The notes beneath the pieces are model-generated. The model saw nothing but the letters and a program-made list of their open reading frames with translations, had not been told where the DNA came from and searched no databases. Positions 18,850 to 27,529 of a stretch of 64,000 nucleotides of DNA are shown here, piece by piece (within the stretch, counting starts at the first letter, position 1; each line of letters starts with the position of its first letter). Source of the stretch: Pseudorhodobacter wandonensis (GTDB lineage Bacteria; Pseudomonadota; Alphaproteobacteria; Rhodobacterales; Rhodobacteraceae); contig NZ_LGHT01000045.1 in NCBI RefSeq assembly GCF_001202035.1, forward strand, positions 62,001-126,000. The letters run 5' to 3'. The position numbers were made by a program, and so were the translations under genes.

Positions 18850-20286
18850 ATGACCTATTATCAAGCCTTTATCGACAACACATTCAGCGACGCCTCTGAC
18901 GGTAAACGCATGTCCGTATCGGACCCAGCCACGGGTGAGATTTGGGCCGAGGTGCCTGCGTGTACCGCGGCAGATGTGGCGCGCGCAATCGAGACGTCAG
19001 CGCGCGCACAGCAAACGTGGAAGATGCTGCCTGCGATTGAGCGGGCGGGCTATATCTATAAGATAGCCGAGGGGATTGAGCGCCGACGGGATCTGCTTGA
19101 AGAACTGTTGGTCAAGGAACAGGGCAAAACCCGTGCCGAAGCAGCGGGTGAGGTAACGGATACAATTCGCTATTTGACCTATTCAGCCGAAGGTGCGCGG
19201 CGGATCCAAGGCGAGATACTGCCCTCTGACCGGCCCCGCGAACAGCTGTATATCTACCGCGTGCCTTACGGCGTTACCTTGGGGCTATGTGCCTATAATT
19301 ACCCGTTGGCGCTGATCGGGCGCAAAGCTGGGCCTGCCTTGGTGACAGGTAACACCATGATCTTGAAACCACATGAGGCCACACCCGTCACGGCATCGGT
19401 GTTTTGCCAGATTTGCCAAGAGGCAGGTTTGCCGGCCGGCGTCATCAACATGGTCACCGGCACGGGTAAAGATGTAGGCGCGCCTTTGGTCGAAAGTCCG
19501 GTCGTGCGGATGATCACGCTGACAGGCTCTATCCGCGCGGGTCAGGGGGTAATGGCTGCGGCTGCCAAGAATATTACGGCACTGTCGCTGGAACTTGGTG
19601 GCTCGGCGCCGTTTATCGTGCTGAAAGACGCCGATATCGATGCGGCAGTTGATGCGGCTGTGATCGCGCGATTTGCAAATGCGGGGCAGGTCTGTATTTG
19701 CAACGAGACCGTTCTGGTCGAAGAGGCAATCGCGGATGAGTTCACGGAAAAGCTGCTGAAACGTGTGGCGCAAGTAAAGCTGGGCGACCCCAAGACCAAC
19801 GGCGGCATGGGACCGGTGACAACCCCCGATGCGTTGGCGCGTATTGAACGGATCGTCGCAGACTCGGTCGCGGGTGGCGCGCGGATTGTTGCGGGTGGCA
19901 AACGGCCAGAGGGCGCAGCGTTCGCCAAAGGCAATTGGTACGAGCCGACAGTGCTGGTCAATGCCAACGCAGATACGGCCGCCGTGCGCGAAGAAATCTT
20001 TGGTCCCGTGCTGCCTATTGTGCGCGTGGCGGATTATGAGGCGGCGCTGGCCATTGCCAACGCGCGGCCGGATGGGCTGTCAGCCTATCTTTGGACGCGC
20101 AACCCTGCCGTTTATATGGACGCAATCCAACGGCTGGAAACGGGTACGATTTTCTTGAACTCTGGCATAACCGGTTTGGTGCAGGGCTATCACAATGGCC
20201 ACAAGCTAAGCGGTGTCGGTGGTGAGGATGGCATCCATGGCTTGGAAGGTTACTTGCAAAAGCGGACAGTTTACATGGCCTATTAA
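18850..20286 (+). CDS. Aldehyde dehydrogenase, AldA-like
   Basis: 478-residue NAD(P)-dependent aldehyde dehydrogenase. The catalytic pair is E248 in LELGG and C282 in AGQVCICNE; the cofactor region has [22 protein letters not shown] and ILKPHEATP. The VCICNETV context resembles VCNCAERV of E. coli lactaldehyde/glycolaldehyde dehydrogenase AldA. The ATG at 18850 is 10 bp after the ATPase stop, with AGGAACC upstream; the frame to 18751 would overlap the ATPase. Last gene of the operon; it probably oxidises a short hydroxy-aldehyde produced by the dehydrogenases. Confidence 0.92.
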   Translation: MTYYQAFIDNTFSDASDGKRMSVSDPATGEIWAEVPACTAADVARAIETSARAQQTWKMLPAIERAGYIYKIAEGIERRRDLLEELLVKEQGKTRAEAAGEVTDTIRYLTYSAEGARRIQGEILPSDRPREQLYIYRVPYGVTLGLCAYNYPLALIGRKAGPALVTGNTMILKPHEATPVTASVFCQICQEAGLPAGVINMVTGTGKDVGAPLVESPVVRMITLTGSIRAGQGVMAAAAKNITALSLELGGSAPFIVLKDADIDAAVDAAVIARFANAGQVCICNETVLVEEAIADEFTEKLLKRVAQVKLGDPKTNGGMGPVTTPDALARIERIVADSVAGGARIVAGGKRPEGAAFAKGNWYEPTVLVNANADTAAVREEIFGPVLPIVRVADYEAALAIANARPDGLSAYLWTRNPAVYMDAIQRLETGTIFLNSGITGLVQGYHNGHKLSGVGGEDGIHGLEGYLQKRTVYMAY

Positions 20287-20304
20287 GGGCCACTCTTTTG
20301 TGCG

Positions 20305-21009
20305 TCAAATATCGCCAAATGTTTGACGCACTTGGTTCCATGCCGCAATCAAATGGCTGCGTAATGCCGCTTCGGCGGCATCCGGGTCGCGCATCAGTAC
20401 CGCGTCAAAAATCGCGGTATGCGCGGCTAGGTTCGCCTTATTGCGATCCAAAAGGCGGGGCATCTGGCTCCATTGTGGTGCAAGCCAAGTGGAATAGGCA
20501 CTGTGAATAGCGGGCAAAACCGGATTGCGGGGGATTGCATAGAATACCGCGTGAAAGGCGGTGTCGGTCAGGTAAAATAGATCACTGTCATTGATCGCGG
20601 CAGCATTTGCCGCAAGCGCATTTTTCAGCGCAACAATATCTGCTGCGTTGGCCGATTTTGCAGCCTCGCGCACCAGCCCTGCCTCGATCAGAATACGGGT
20701 GTCGAACATATTTCGTACGCCGCCGGGTTGTTGCAGCAAGTTTGTGACAACCGATCCCGCAGCCTCGACCACGGCCTCAAACCCTGCCTTGCGGACCACG
20801 GGGCGAAAACGCGGTTTAGCCTCGACCAACCCGCGGGCGGATAACAGCCGTACCGCTTCGCGTACCACGGTGCGGCTGATCCCAAACTCCAGCATCAAGT
20901 CGCGCTCTGACGGCAAAGCTTGGCCATCTGCCCAGATACCCTCCAGGATTCGCTGCTCTAGGGTGCTGACGACATGATCGGCGGCTCTTCCAGTGGTGTT
21001 TTGCATCAT
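20305..21009 (-). CDS. FadR-type GntR family regulator (FCD domain)
   Basis: 234 residues from the ATG at 21009 (a second ATG follows directly at 21006). The N-terminal winged helix-turn-helix (about residues 8-75) has LPSERDLMLEFGISRTVVREAVRLLSARGLVE. The C-terminal helical FCD ligand domain spans about 85-225, with DTRILIEAGLVREAA and conserved His in AFHAVFYAIP and SHLIAAW that probably bind a metal and a carboxylate or sugar-acid effector. It is convergent with the aldehyde dehydrogenase (19-bp gap) and divergent from the second ABC cassette, so it could control either operon. Confidence 0.92.
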   Translation of the reverse strand: MMQNTTGRAADHVVSTLEQRILEGIWADGQALPSERDLMLEFGISRTVVREAVRLLSARGLVEAKPRFRPVVRKAGFEAVVEAAGSVVTNLLQQPGGVRNMFDTRILIEAGLVREAAKSANAADIVALKNALAANAAAINDSDLFYLTDTAFHAVFYAIPRNPVLPAIHSAYSTWLAPQWSQMPRLLDRNKANLAAHTAIFDAVLMRDPDAAEAALRSHLIAAWNQVRQTFGDI

Positions 21010-21158
21010 CGTGCCAATTCCCTTGCCCACAATGTGGTTTCTAATTCGTTTAGGATTATTTCGCCGTCCGCACAAGAAATCCGGCGATTTCAGTGGCCGA
21101 CTGGACGCAGACCTGAGGAAGTTTGACTGCTTTATTTCTCGGCGCGCATTTAGTGAAA

Positions 21159-21173
21159 TTTGGTTCTACCAAA
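21159..21173. promoter_or_regulatory. Candidate GntR operator
   Basis: TTTGGT-TCT-ACCAAA, a perfect 6+6 palindrome with a 3-bp centre. It matches the TGGT-N3-ACCA form recognised by FadR-subfamily regulators. It lies between the regulator gene (150 bp away) and the second ABC cassette (about 180 bp upstream of its first ATG). Confidence 0.6.
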
Positions 21174-21255
21174 AATGCATCATATGTTGATTATTCTGCA
21201 GTATTGAGTAAAAGAGTTGAGTTTAGTCTGTCTAAAGTAAAAATGACATCGGTAC

Positions 21256-21285
21256 TTGCATAAGTCAAAATTATTTGTCTATATG
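21256..21285 (+). promoter_or_regulatory. Candidate promoter of second ABC cassette
   Basis: TTGCAT at 21256 and TATATG at 21280, spaced by 18 bp, in an AT-rich stretch about 70 bp before the ATG at 21354. The rest of the 344-bp gap from 21010 shows no gene; its features are this promoter, the upstream palindrome and a GGAGGAG-rich leader before the binding-protein gene. Confidence 0.35.
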
Positions 21286-21353
21286 AAAGTGAATGAAATC
21301 TACCCGGAGGAGGCGCCCCAAGGCGTCGGGTACTACATGGAGGAGATACAATC

Positions 21354-22307
21354 ATGAAAAAGATACTTGGTGCTGCTGCAAGCGCGGCCATTCTACTATC
21401 ATCGCAGGCGAATGCTGCCGATGTAACAATCGGGCTAGCCGTTGACCAACTGTTCGAAAGCCGTGTTGCCGTGAATAACGGGATTCACGCCGAGGCCAAA
21501 GATCGTGGGTATAAGGTCGTAGAGGTCGTGGCCGACGGCGACGCACAGCAGCAAAATGCACAGATCCAATCGCTTATCGCACAAGGGGTTAGCGCCATTC
21601 TGGTTTGCGCCGTGGATCAAAACACTGTCGAGCGTGCATTGGTCGCAGCTAAAAGAGCCGATATTCCTGTCGTTGCCTATGATCGTGACTTGCCAGACAG
21701 CGCCGTCGTGCAATCTTTTGTCGGGCCGGATTCCAAAGTCGATGGCCGTTTGGCGGGGGAATACACCGCCAAGGCGCTTGCAGGATATGAGGGCCAGATC
21801 AACATTTTAGAACTGATCGGCGCGTTGAACGACCAGAACGGCATCGACCGCTCTGCCGGTTTCCGCGAGGGGATTGCCTCGTTGAAAGACGTGAATATCA
21901 TCGAGGTTCCAACCGATTGGGATTCGGCCCGCGCATTGTCTGGCACCCAGAACGCCTTTCAAGCGACACCGAATATCGCAGCGGTATTTGCGGCAACCGA
22001 TACACATATTCCAGCGGTTGAAACCGTGCTGACCGACCTTGGCCGCTTGGTGCCCGTTGGCGAAAAAGATCACGTGGTGATTACCGGCGTCAACGGCTCG
22101 CGTGACGGGTATGACGCAGTGGTGAATGGCACTGCGGACGCGTTTGTCGTAATGGGAACCGAGGCAACCGGTCGCAAAGCGGTTGAACTGGTCGCAAATA
22201 TCCTTGACGGCAAGGCTGTTGAACGGACCAACTATGTTGGCGGCAATCTATATACGGGTGCCGATGCTGCGGCGAATGCGGCCAAGATTTGGGGCGCACC
22301 GAAATAA
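21354..22307 (+). CDS. Periplasmic sugar-binding protein 2, ribose type
   Basis: 317 residues. The signal peptide MKKILGAAASAAILLSSQANA ends in a clean ANA cleavage site. The mature part has the RbsB-like order: VTIGLAVDQLFESR, NAQIQSLIAQGVSAILVCAVDQ, VVAYDRDLPDS, then FAATDTHIPAVETVL and VITGVNGSRDGYDAV. GGAGGAGAT precedes the ATG. First gene of the cassette binding protein-permease-ATPase-permease; a terminator-like hairpin follows immediately. Ligand is unknown but the VAYDRD motif is common among pentose/ribose-type receptors. Confidence 0.92.
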   Translation: MKKILGAAASAAILLSSQANAADVTIGLAVDQLFESRVAVNNGIHAEAKDRGYKVVEVVADGDAQQQNAQIQSLIAQGVSAILVCAVDQNTVERALVAAKRADIPVVAYDRDLPDSAVVQSFVGPDSKVDGRLAGEYTAKALAGYEGQINILELIGALNDQNGIDRSAGFREGIASLKDVNIIEVPTDWDSARALSGTQNAFQATPNIAAVFAATDTHIPAVETVLTDLGRLVPVGEKDHVVITGVNGSRDGYDAVVNGTADAFVVMGTEATGRKAVELVANILDGKAVERTNYVGGNLYTGADAAANAAKIWGAPK

Positions 22308-22320
22308 TCGCAAACCGCGT

Positions 22321-22350
22321 TGCGGCGTTTCCCACTGGGGAGGCGCCGCA
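22321..22350 (+). promoter_or_regulatory. Intercistronic hairpin after sugar-binding protein gene 2
   Basis: TGCGGCG pairs with CGCCGCA (7 bp) and the stem continues inward with wobble pairs and CCC/GGG around an ACTG loop; TTTT follows. It lies 13 bp after the binding-protein stop and upstream of the permease ribosome binding site at about 22363. Confidence 0.7.
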
Positions 22351-22376
22351 TTTTGATTTCTGGTGGAGGATGCCGC

Positions 22377-23318
22377 GTGCCGCGAATTCTGACGTTGCTA
22401 AAAACTTATCCCGCGCTGGTGATTGTGGTAGCACTTGCAATCGGCTTTTCGGTCTTGTCGCCACATTTTGCGTCTTCGGGTAATATTGAGGCGATGCTTG
22501 GCGCAAATGCGGTTGTGATGATTGCTGCCGTCGGTATGACGGTGGTGTTTCTGGCAGGGGGCATTGATCTCTCAATTTCAACCGTAATCAGTGCTAGCGC
22601 GGTGATATCCGGTTTGGCAATGGCCGCGACGGGCAGTGTAGCCTTGGGTGCCGCCGTGGCTGTGGCGGTTGGGTTGGGTTTTGGCGCGTTGAATGGCGTT
22701 CTTATCGGCTTTTTCCAGTTGACCCCGTTCATCACCACGATGGCAACCCAGCTGATCGCGCGGGGCGTGGCCTTTGTGATGAGCGCGGGCATCGCCGTCA
22801 AAGGAACGCCGTTCTGGATGCTCGATTTCGGGTTCGTTCAATGGTTTGGCATTCCGGCGGTAACAGTTATCAGCCTTATGATTGTCGGTCTTGCCGGCGT
22901 AGCTATGACGCAGACCACATGGGGGCGGCAGGTCATGTTGGTAGGCTCGAACGTCGATGCCGCGCGGTTCAGCGGCATACATGTGCCGTGGGTGACCTTT
23001 AGTGTTTATCTCTTTTCAGGGGCGCTAGGTGGCATCGCGGGCTTTATTTCAATCGCCAATCTGGGAAATGCGATTCCCGGCGTTGGCGACACGCTGCTGC
23101 TGATTATCATCGGCGCTGTCGTTTTGGGCGGAACAGGGATGGCGGGTGGCGAAGGGTCGATCGGGCGTACCGTTTTGGGCGTTGCCATTTTGGCTATTCT
23201 GACCAACGGCTTAAACCTGATAGGTATTCCCTTTTATGACCAGCTAATCATTCAAGGCGTGCTAATTTTCATTGGCACCTGGATGGCCACACGGTTTGGC
23301 AATCGGAGAGACGCATGA
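22377..23318 (+). CDS. Ribose-type ABC transporter permease 3
   Basis: 313 residues from a GTG at 22377, chosen because GGTGGAGGA lies 8 bp upstream and the longer ATG frame from 22320 would start inside the hairpin. RbsC-family markers are AGGIDLSIST and the late GGTGMAGGEGSIGRTVLG. About nine hydrophobic helices are visible. The stop overlaps the following ATPase start by 4 bp. It forms the channel with permease 4, which lies after the ATPase. Confidence 0.9.
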   Translation: MPRILTLLKTYPALVIVVALAIGFSVLSPHFASSGNIEAMLGANAVVMIAAVGMTVVFLAGGIDLSISTVISASAVISGLAMAATGSVALGAAVAVAVGLGFGALNGVLIGFFQLTPFITTMATQLIARGVAFVMSAGIAVKGTPFWMLDFGFVQWFGIPAVTVISLMIVGLAGVAMTQTTWGRQVMLVGSNVDAARFSGIHVPWVTFSVYLFSGALGGIAGFISIANLGNAIPGVGDTLLLIIIGAVVLGGTGMAGGEGSIGRTVLGVAILAILTNGLNLIGIPFYDQLIIQGVLIFIGTWMATRFGNRRDA

Positions 23319-24820
23319 GTGTTCATTCCAACCCTGTGGTCTCGGTGCGCGGGCTGAGCAAATCATTTGTCGGTAAAACCGTTGTGTCTGGCGTTACCTT
23401 TGATCTGTTTGCGGGTGAAGCGTTGGCGCTGGTTGGTGAAAACGGGGCGGGCAAGTCAACCACCAAGAACATGCTGTGCGGCTTGTTGACCCCCACAACC
23501 GGTACAATTCTGGTTAACGGTCAAACCGTTCCCAAGGTCATCGGGGCCGAACATGGCATTTCGGCGGTGCATCAAGAGCTGTCACTGTTTGGCTCGTTAA
23601 GCGTTGCCGAGAATATTTGTATCTCGGATTTGCCCGGTGCCAAGATGCGGGTTGACTGGGCGGCCGCCGAACGGATCGCGCAGGAGCAGATCGCATTCTT
23701 GGGTATCGAAATTGACGCCCGCGCTTTGGTCGAGACATTGGGCGCGGGCAAGCAGCAGATTGTCGAGATCGCCAAGGCGTTGCTGCATGCCAGCAAGGTT
23801 TTGATCCTAGATGAACCGACAACATCGCTAACCGCTGTCGAGCGGGAAAAGCTGTTTGTTATCATTGACAAGCTAAAGGCGCGCGGCTTGGCCATCGTGT
23901 TCATCTCGCATTTCATGGAAGAGATTTACCGCGTCTGCGACAGCTTTGTGGCACTTCGAGACGGGTGTCAGGTTGGGCAAGGGCGGTTGGCCGAGGTTAG
24001 CCAGCGTAGCCTAGAGGAAATGATGGTCGGGCGCACGCTAGAGGATGCGCGGGTCAATCTGGCGGCACCCTCGCAAACTCCGGCGTTAGAGGTTCGCGGC
24101 CTGTCTTCATCCGACTTTAAGGATATCAATCTGACGGTGCATCGCGGTGAGATTTTGGGCATTGCGGGCCTGATGGGCGCAGGACGCACCGAGATTGCCG
24201 AAGCGATTTTCGGGCTGCGGGCAGCCGTGGGCGAGGTTCGGATCGACGGCAAGGCTGTTCCGCGCGACGTGTCCGCGATGATGGCCAGCGGGCTGTGTTA
24301 CGTGACCGAGGACCGCCGGAAAAACGGGCTGTTCCTGAACCGCCCCGTGCGCGAGAACCTGTCGGCCGCGCATATCGCGGGGTTTGTGCAGCGCAAACTG
24401 CGCGGCTTTGGGTTTCGTGGAGAAAAAGCGCGCGCGCATGACCTTGTTTCCGACATGAATATTTCAGTTCCGCATATTGAAAACAACGTCAGCGACTTGT
24501 CGGGCGGCAATCAGCAAAAAGTCATGCTCGGAAGGTGGTTGGCGACGAACCCCGAGATTCTGATCTTCGACGAGCCGACCAAGGGCGTGGATATTGGTGC
24601 CAAGTTCGACATCCATGAAAAAATTGCGGCTTTGGCTGCCACGGGCAAGGCGATAATCATTGTCTCGTCTGACCTTCCAGAGCTGCTGCACATAACGCAC
24701 CGAATGCTGGTCATGCGCAAAGGGCGGATTGTCGGCGAGTTTCTGCGCTCGGATTTTGACTCAGTTAAAATTATTTCCCTTGCCGCCAGCTCGAACGAAG
24801 GAGGCCAGGATGCAGCCTAA
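23315..24820 (+). CDS. Ribose-type ABC transporter ATPase 2
   Basis: 501 residues, two fused ATPase domains. Domain 1 has Walker A GENGAGKSTTK, signature-position LGAGKQQ and Walker B VLILDEPTTSL; domain 2 has GLMGAGRTEIAEAIFG, LSGGNQQKV and ILIFDEPTKGVD. Unlike ATPase 1 (17325-18839), the second Walker B keeps Asp-Glu. The start overlaps permease 3 (ATGA) and the end overlaps permease 4 by 11 bp, so the three genes are tightly coupled. Confidence 0.95.
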   Translation: MSVHSNPVVSVRGLSKSFVGKTVVSGVTFDLFAGEALALVGENGAGKSTTKNMLCGLLTPTTGTILVNGQTVPKVIGAEHGISAVHQELSLFGSLSVAENICISDLPGAKMRVDWAAAERIAQEQIAFLGIEIDARALVETLGAGKQQIVEIAKALLHASKVLILDEPTTSLTAVEREKLFVIIDKLKARGLAIVFISHFMEEIYRVCDSFVALRDGCQVGQGRLAEVSQRSLEEMMVGRTLEDARVNLAAPSQTPALEVRGLSSSDFKDINLTVHRGEILGIAGLMGAGRTEIAEAIFGLRAAVGEVRIDGKAVPRDVSAMMASGLCYVTEDRRKNGLFLNRPVRENLSAAHIAGFVQRKLRGFGFRGEKARAHDLVSDMNISVPHIENNVSDLSGGNQQKVMLGRWLATNPEILIFDEPTKGVDIGAKFDIHEKIAALAATGKAIIIVSSDLPELLHITHRMLVMRKGRIVGEFLRSDFDSVKIISLAASSNEGGQDAA

Positions 24821-25799
24821 AAGATTGCAAACCATCGTCTCGCGGCAAAAATGGGTCGCGATTGCGGTTGCAACCATCGTGTTGGCGGGTGTTTTGTCGG
24901 TGGTGTCGCCGGTATTCCTGACGCTGTCCAACTTTCAAGCGATCCTTGTGCAGTCCAGCGTAACGGCCATCATGGCAGTTGGCATGACCTTTATCATTCT
25001 AACTGCCGGTATCGACATTTCGGTCGGGGCGATCTTGTTCGTGACCTCGGCGCTGTTTGCACAGTTGATGCTGGTTACGGGCAATTATGCCTTGGCCTTC
25101 AGCGTCACATTGATCAGTGCAACCGTGCTCGGGTTGTTGAACGGCTTGTTGGTTGTCCGTTTTGCAGTGTCACCCCTAATTACCACGCTGGCCACTTATT
25201 CGATCTATCGCGGCGCGGCGATACATCTGACCGGCGCGCAAAACATTCCGGTCCCACGTGAGATGGGCTTTTTGGGCAACGGGCGCCTTTGGGGCATTCC
25301 GGTGCCGATCCTTGTGCTGATAGTTATAGTCATTATCGGCGTCTATATCCTGAACCATACAAGGCTTGGGGTATATGCCCGCGCGATTGGCAACTCTGAT
25401 CGCTCGGCGCGTGAAACCAGCCTTCCGGTGGCGCGGATAACGGTTCTGGTCTACGCGCTCAGCGGTTTTATGGCCGGTGTAGCAGGCTTGATTTTGCTGG
25501 CCCGCGTAGGGGGGTTGCAATCGGGCATCGGTATCGGCATCGAATTTACAGTGATTGCGGCGGTAATTCTGGGGGGCACAAAACTGACCGGCGGGTCAGG
25601 GACCATTGTTGGTTCGGTTATTGGAGCGGTGTTTCTAGTATTGATCGACAATGGTTTGAATTTGCTGAATGCCTCGCCCTACATCTATGACATGGTGCGC
25701 GGCGCAGTGCTTATGGCTGCCGTTGCGATTGATCGCTATTCCGCATTTCGCCAAAGTGTTGTGCTAGAGGCGCGGCGTGAAGCAAGGATTGTTGATTAG
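24810..25799 (+). CDS. Ribose-type ABC transporter permease 4
   Basis: 329 residues from the ATG at 24810, which has AAGGAGG just upstream inside the ATPase gene; the frame open from 24729 is not needed. RbsC-family markers are TAGIDISVGAILF and GGTKLTGGSGTIVGSVIG. It completes the cassette receptor-permease-ATPase-permease. The order with permeases on both sides of the ATPase is similar to Lsr and several polyol or pentose systems, but no autoinducer-2 processing genes are present. Confidence 0.93.
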   Translation: MQPKRLQTIVSRQKWVAIAVATIVLAGVLSVVSPVFLTLSNFQAILVQSSVTAIMAVGMTFIILTAGIDISVGAILFVTSALFAQLMLVTGNYALAFSVTLISATVLGLLNGLLVVRFAVSPLITTLATYSIYRGAAIHLTGAQNIPVPREMGFLGNGRLWGIPVPILVLIVIVIIGVYILNHTRLGVYARAIGNSDRSARETSLPVARITVLVYALSGFMAGVAGLILLARVGGLQSGIGIGIEFTVIAAVILGGTKLTGGSGTIVGSVIGAVFLVLIDNGLNLLNASPYIYDMVRGAVLMAAVAIDRYSAFRQSVVLEARREARIVD

Positions 25800-25986
25800 C
25801 GACCGGCCCGGTTTGCGATGCGCCATGCCCAAACAGCATCCAAGTTTCACAGGGATAGAGCGTGCGCTTTCTACCAAAATTTAAACTTGAACTTGCTGTA
25901 GAAGTGCCGCCCCTCGCGCAGAGCATTCGCCAACCAAGCATTGCCAAGTTATTGACCTGTGCATCAACTGTGTTTTGCGCGCGACG

Positions 25987-26127
25987 ATGGGTCGTCAGAT
26001 TTGCCAGCCCCGCCTGAAAGGCTATACCTTCCCGCGCTCCGTGAGCTCTTGCGCAGTTTGGGCGTAGAATCGACTTGCTCTCAACTTACGAGACAAAGAG
26101 GATCTGGTTGTGTCTCACACTTTGGGG
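25987..26127 (+). pseudogene. N-terminal remnant of an IS6-family transposase (second copy)
   Basis: From the ATG at 25987 the frame reads QPRLKGYTFPRSVSSCAVWA, a stop, then NRLALNLRDKEDLVVS. This parallels the start of one IS6-family clade (RLKGYRFPRSVI, AVWAYHRFALSLRDVEDLLA, from memory). It breaks off where the minus-strand IS6 element begins. The flanking 25800-25986 shows nothing recognisable. Short match, so moderate confidence. Confidence 0.5.
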
Positions 26128-26135
26128 TAGCCAGA

Positions 26136-26917
26136 GGGTGCCAAACTTCGCGATATGATTACGCTGCGAGGGCGGCAAATTGCTGGAATGCGGAAAGCCT
26201 TATGGCGCCGAACTGACCCTTGCAAATCCTCAATGCCAGCGTTGGTTGCTGCCGCACAATGAAAGGCATTGAAGCCAAGCATCGGACCGGTGATATGCTT
26301 TTTGCAGCGGTGATTTTGTTCAAGGATATTTTTGAGGTGTTCCTTTGCCGGATGGTGATCAACTGGCCATTCCCTTTAATTTTAAGGATCACGTTCACCG
26401 CCTGAATCCCCGCAAAATTGGTGCAGCTTTTATCAGTGTTTACGCGGTCTGGCTGGCTGTTTACGGTGATCACCTGCTTGAAAAATGTCGCGCTGCAGCC
26501 GTATCGCGGCGCTTTGAGGGCATGAAATCAAGGGTTTATCCTGCGCGGTTGACCGCTTGGATTGGATACGCCCACTTGCCGCGAACCTTTACATAAGTCG
26601 TCCATCCGCCAACATTTGGCCATCGCGCGCTTTTTGGCTTGGGCGGTGGCCGCGATCAGCTGCGAAGACTTCACAAGCCACCGGTTCAGCGTAGCGTGGT
26701 CGAGGGCCACGCCGCGCTCGGCCAGGATTTCGTATATGTCGCGGTATGAGACGGCATAGCGTGCATAGAAAAACACAGCATGCAGGATTACCGCCTTTGG
26801 GTAGTGAACGCGCTTGAAATCTATCACCGTTCTGACCCGCCTGTCTGCTTCGCGCGGAGAGCCAAGCATTGCTCCATCGGGGTTCAGATGAAACCCAGAG
26901 AAGTTTACGACACTACC
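26136..26917 (-). mobile_element. Decayed IS6-family insertion sequence
   Basis: About 780 bp, normal for IS6. One end reads GGTAGTGTCGTAAACTTC (minus strand from 26917). At the other end the plus strand around 26136-26150 reads GGGTGCCAAACTTCGC, a degenerate inverted match. The single transposase frame is broken. It has landed inside the integrase fragment at 26918-27253. The exact ends are estimates because the repeats have diverged. Confidence 0.65.
26159..26827 (-). pseudogene. IS6-family transposase, frameshifted
   Basis: Probable original start is a GTG at 26827. The first part reads FKRVHYPKAVILHAVFFYARYAV, LAERGVALDHATLNRW and CWRMDD. Near 26600 the frame shifts: the family continuation TYVKVRGKWAY is in another frame, which meets a stop at 26536-26538. 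The C-terminal part returns to the first frame with GIQAVNVILK and KGQFGAIRLSAFQQFAALAA, stopping at 26159. The DDE-type catalytic segment is therefore not continuous and the element is dead in its own right. About 223 codons in total, close to a normal IS6 transposase. Confidence 0.75.
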
Positions 26918-27253
26918 TACACTTGAGTAAGCTGTGCCGTGATTGCGGGCCTCGGCATCCTGTTCGAGACGCATCTCGTACTGCTTACGGGCGATCTGAC
27001 TGTTCGTCAGGGGGAAGGGGGCAAGTTGCACGGGCGCACCTTGCCGTTCTGCGTGTTGTCGCGCCGCATCCATGATTTGAGTTTGGAAACCGGCAACCAC
27101 ACCTGCAAGCGCTCGCTCCGCCGCTCGTCGGTCGGGTCCTAAAGCCTTTGTAAGTTCGTCTTTTCCGATAATTGGGCGCAGTAATCTGGGAACGCTCATG
27201 CGTGCGTAGTAGCTACCGTTGCGCGTTTGAAAGTATCTGAGTTTGCCCGCCAT
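26918..27253 (-). pseudogene. N-terminal fragment of a phage-type tyrosine integrase
   Basis: About 112 residues beginning MAGKLRYFQTRNGSYYARMSVP, then RPIIGKDELTKALGPDRRAAERAL. This is the N-terminal arm of island or phage integrases (YYxRxxVPxxLRPxIGKxEL pattern). The core-binding and catalytic domains (R-H-R-Y) are absent because the IS6 element interrupts it. It starts 90 bp beyond the 3' end of tRNA-Thr in the same direction, the usual place for an integrase of a tRNA-targeting island. The frame runs on through the IS end, giving a chimeric frame of 248 codons (27274 to 26528). Confidence 0.7.
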
Positions 27254-27342
27254 TATGCACCCGTTTTGTAACAAGCTTTGTAGCAGTCAAACGGGAAAAC
27301 CCTTTTGTTTGCAAGAGCATATAATGATTTCAACGGGAAAGA

Positions 27343-27417
27343 TGGTGCTGTGAGAGAGGATTGAACTCTCGACCTCACCCTTACCAAGGGTGTGCTCTAC
27401 CACTGAGCTACCACAGC
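27343..27417 (-). tRNA. tRNA-Thr (GGT anticodon)
   Basis: The reverse complement folds as a 72-nt tRNA plus encoded CCA. The acceptor stem is GCTGTGG/TCACAGC (last pair G-T), with D-arm TAGCTCAGTGGTAGAGC. The anticodon stem ACCCT/AGGGT carries the loop TTGGTAA with anticodon GGT, and the T-arm is GAGAGTTCAATCCTCTC. The 3' end is 27343 with CCA encoded. The 3' end faces the integrase fragment, marking it as a likely attachment site. Confidence 0.95.
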
Positions 27418-27529
27418 ATCTTTCGCGTTACCGGTTCTTTTCGGTTGGCGTGGCGGCTGATTAATCTGAAACTACCGAGGGCGCAAGCCTAATCTGGACC
27501 CTTTTTGCATTGCGATGTAGAGAAGGGGG

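Noticed and set aside
21354-25799. Autoinducer-2 (Lsr) import system, because of the permease-ATPase-permease order
   Set aside because: No lsrK, lsrF, lsrG or lsrR-type genes are nearby and the regulator is of the FadR/GntR type; a sugar importer is the simpler reading.
25800-27343. A second copy of the tRNA-Thr 3' end as an island attachment repeat
   Set aside because: I looked left of the integrase fragment by eye and saw no convincing copy; the far end of any island may lie outside the window.
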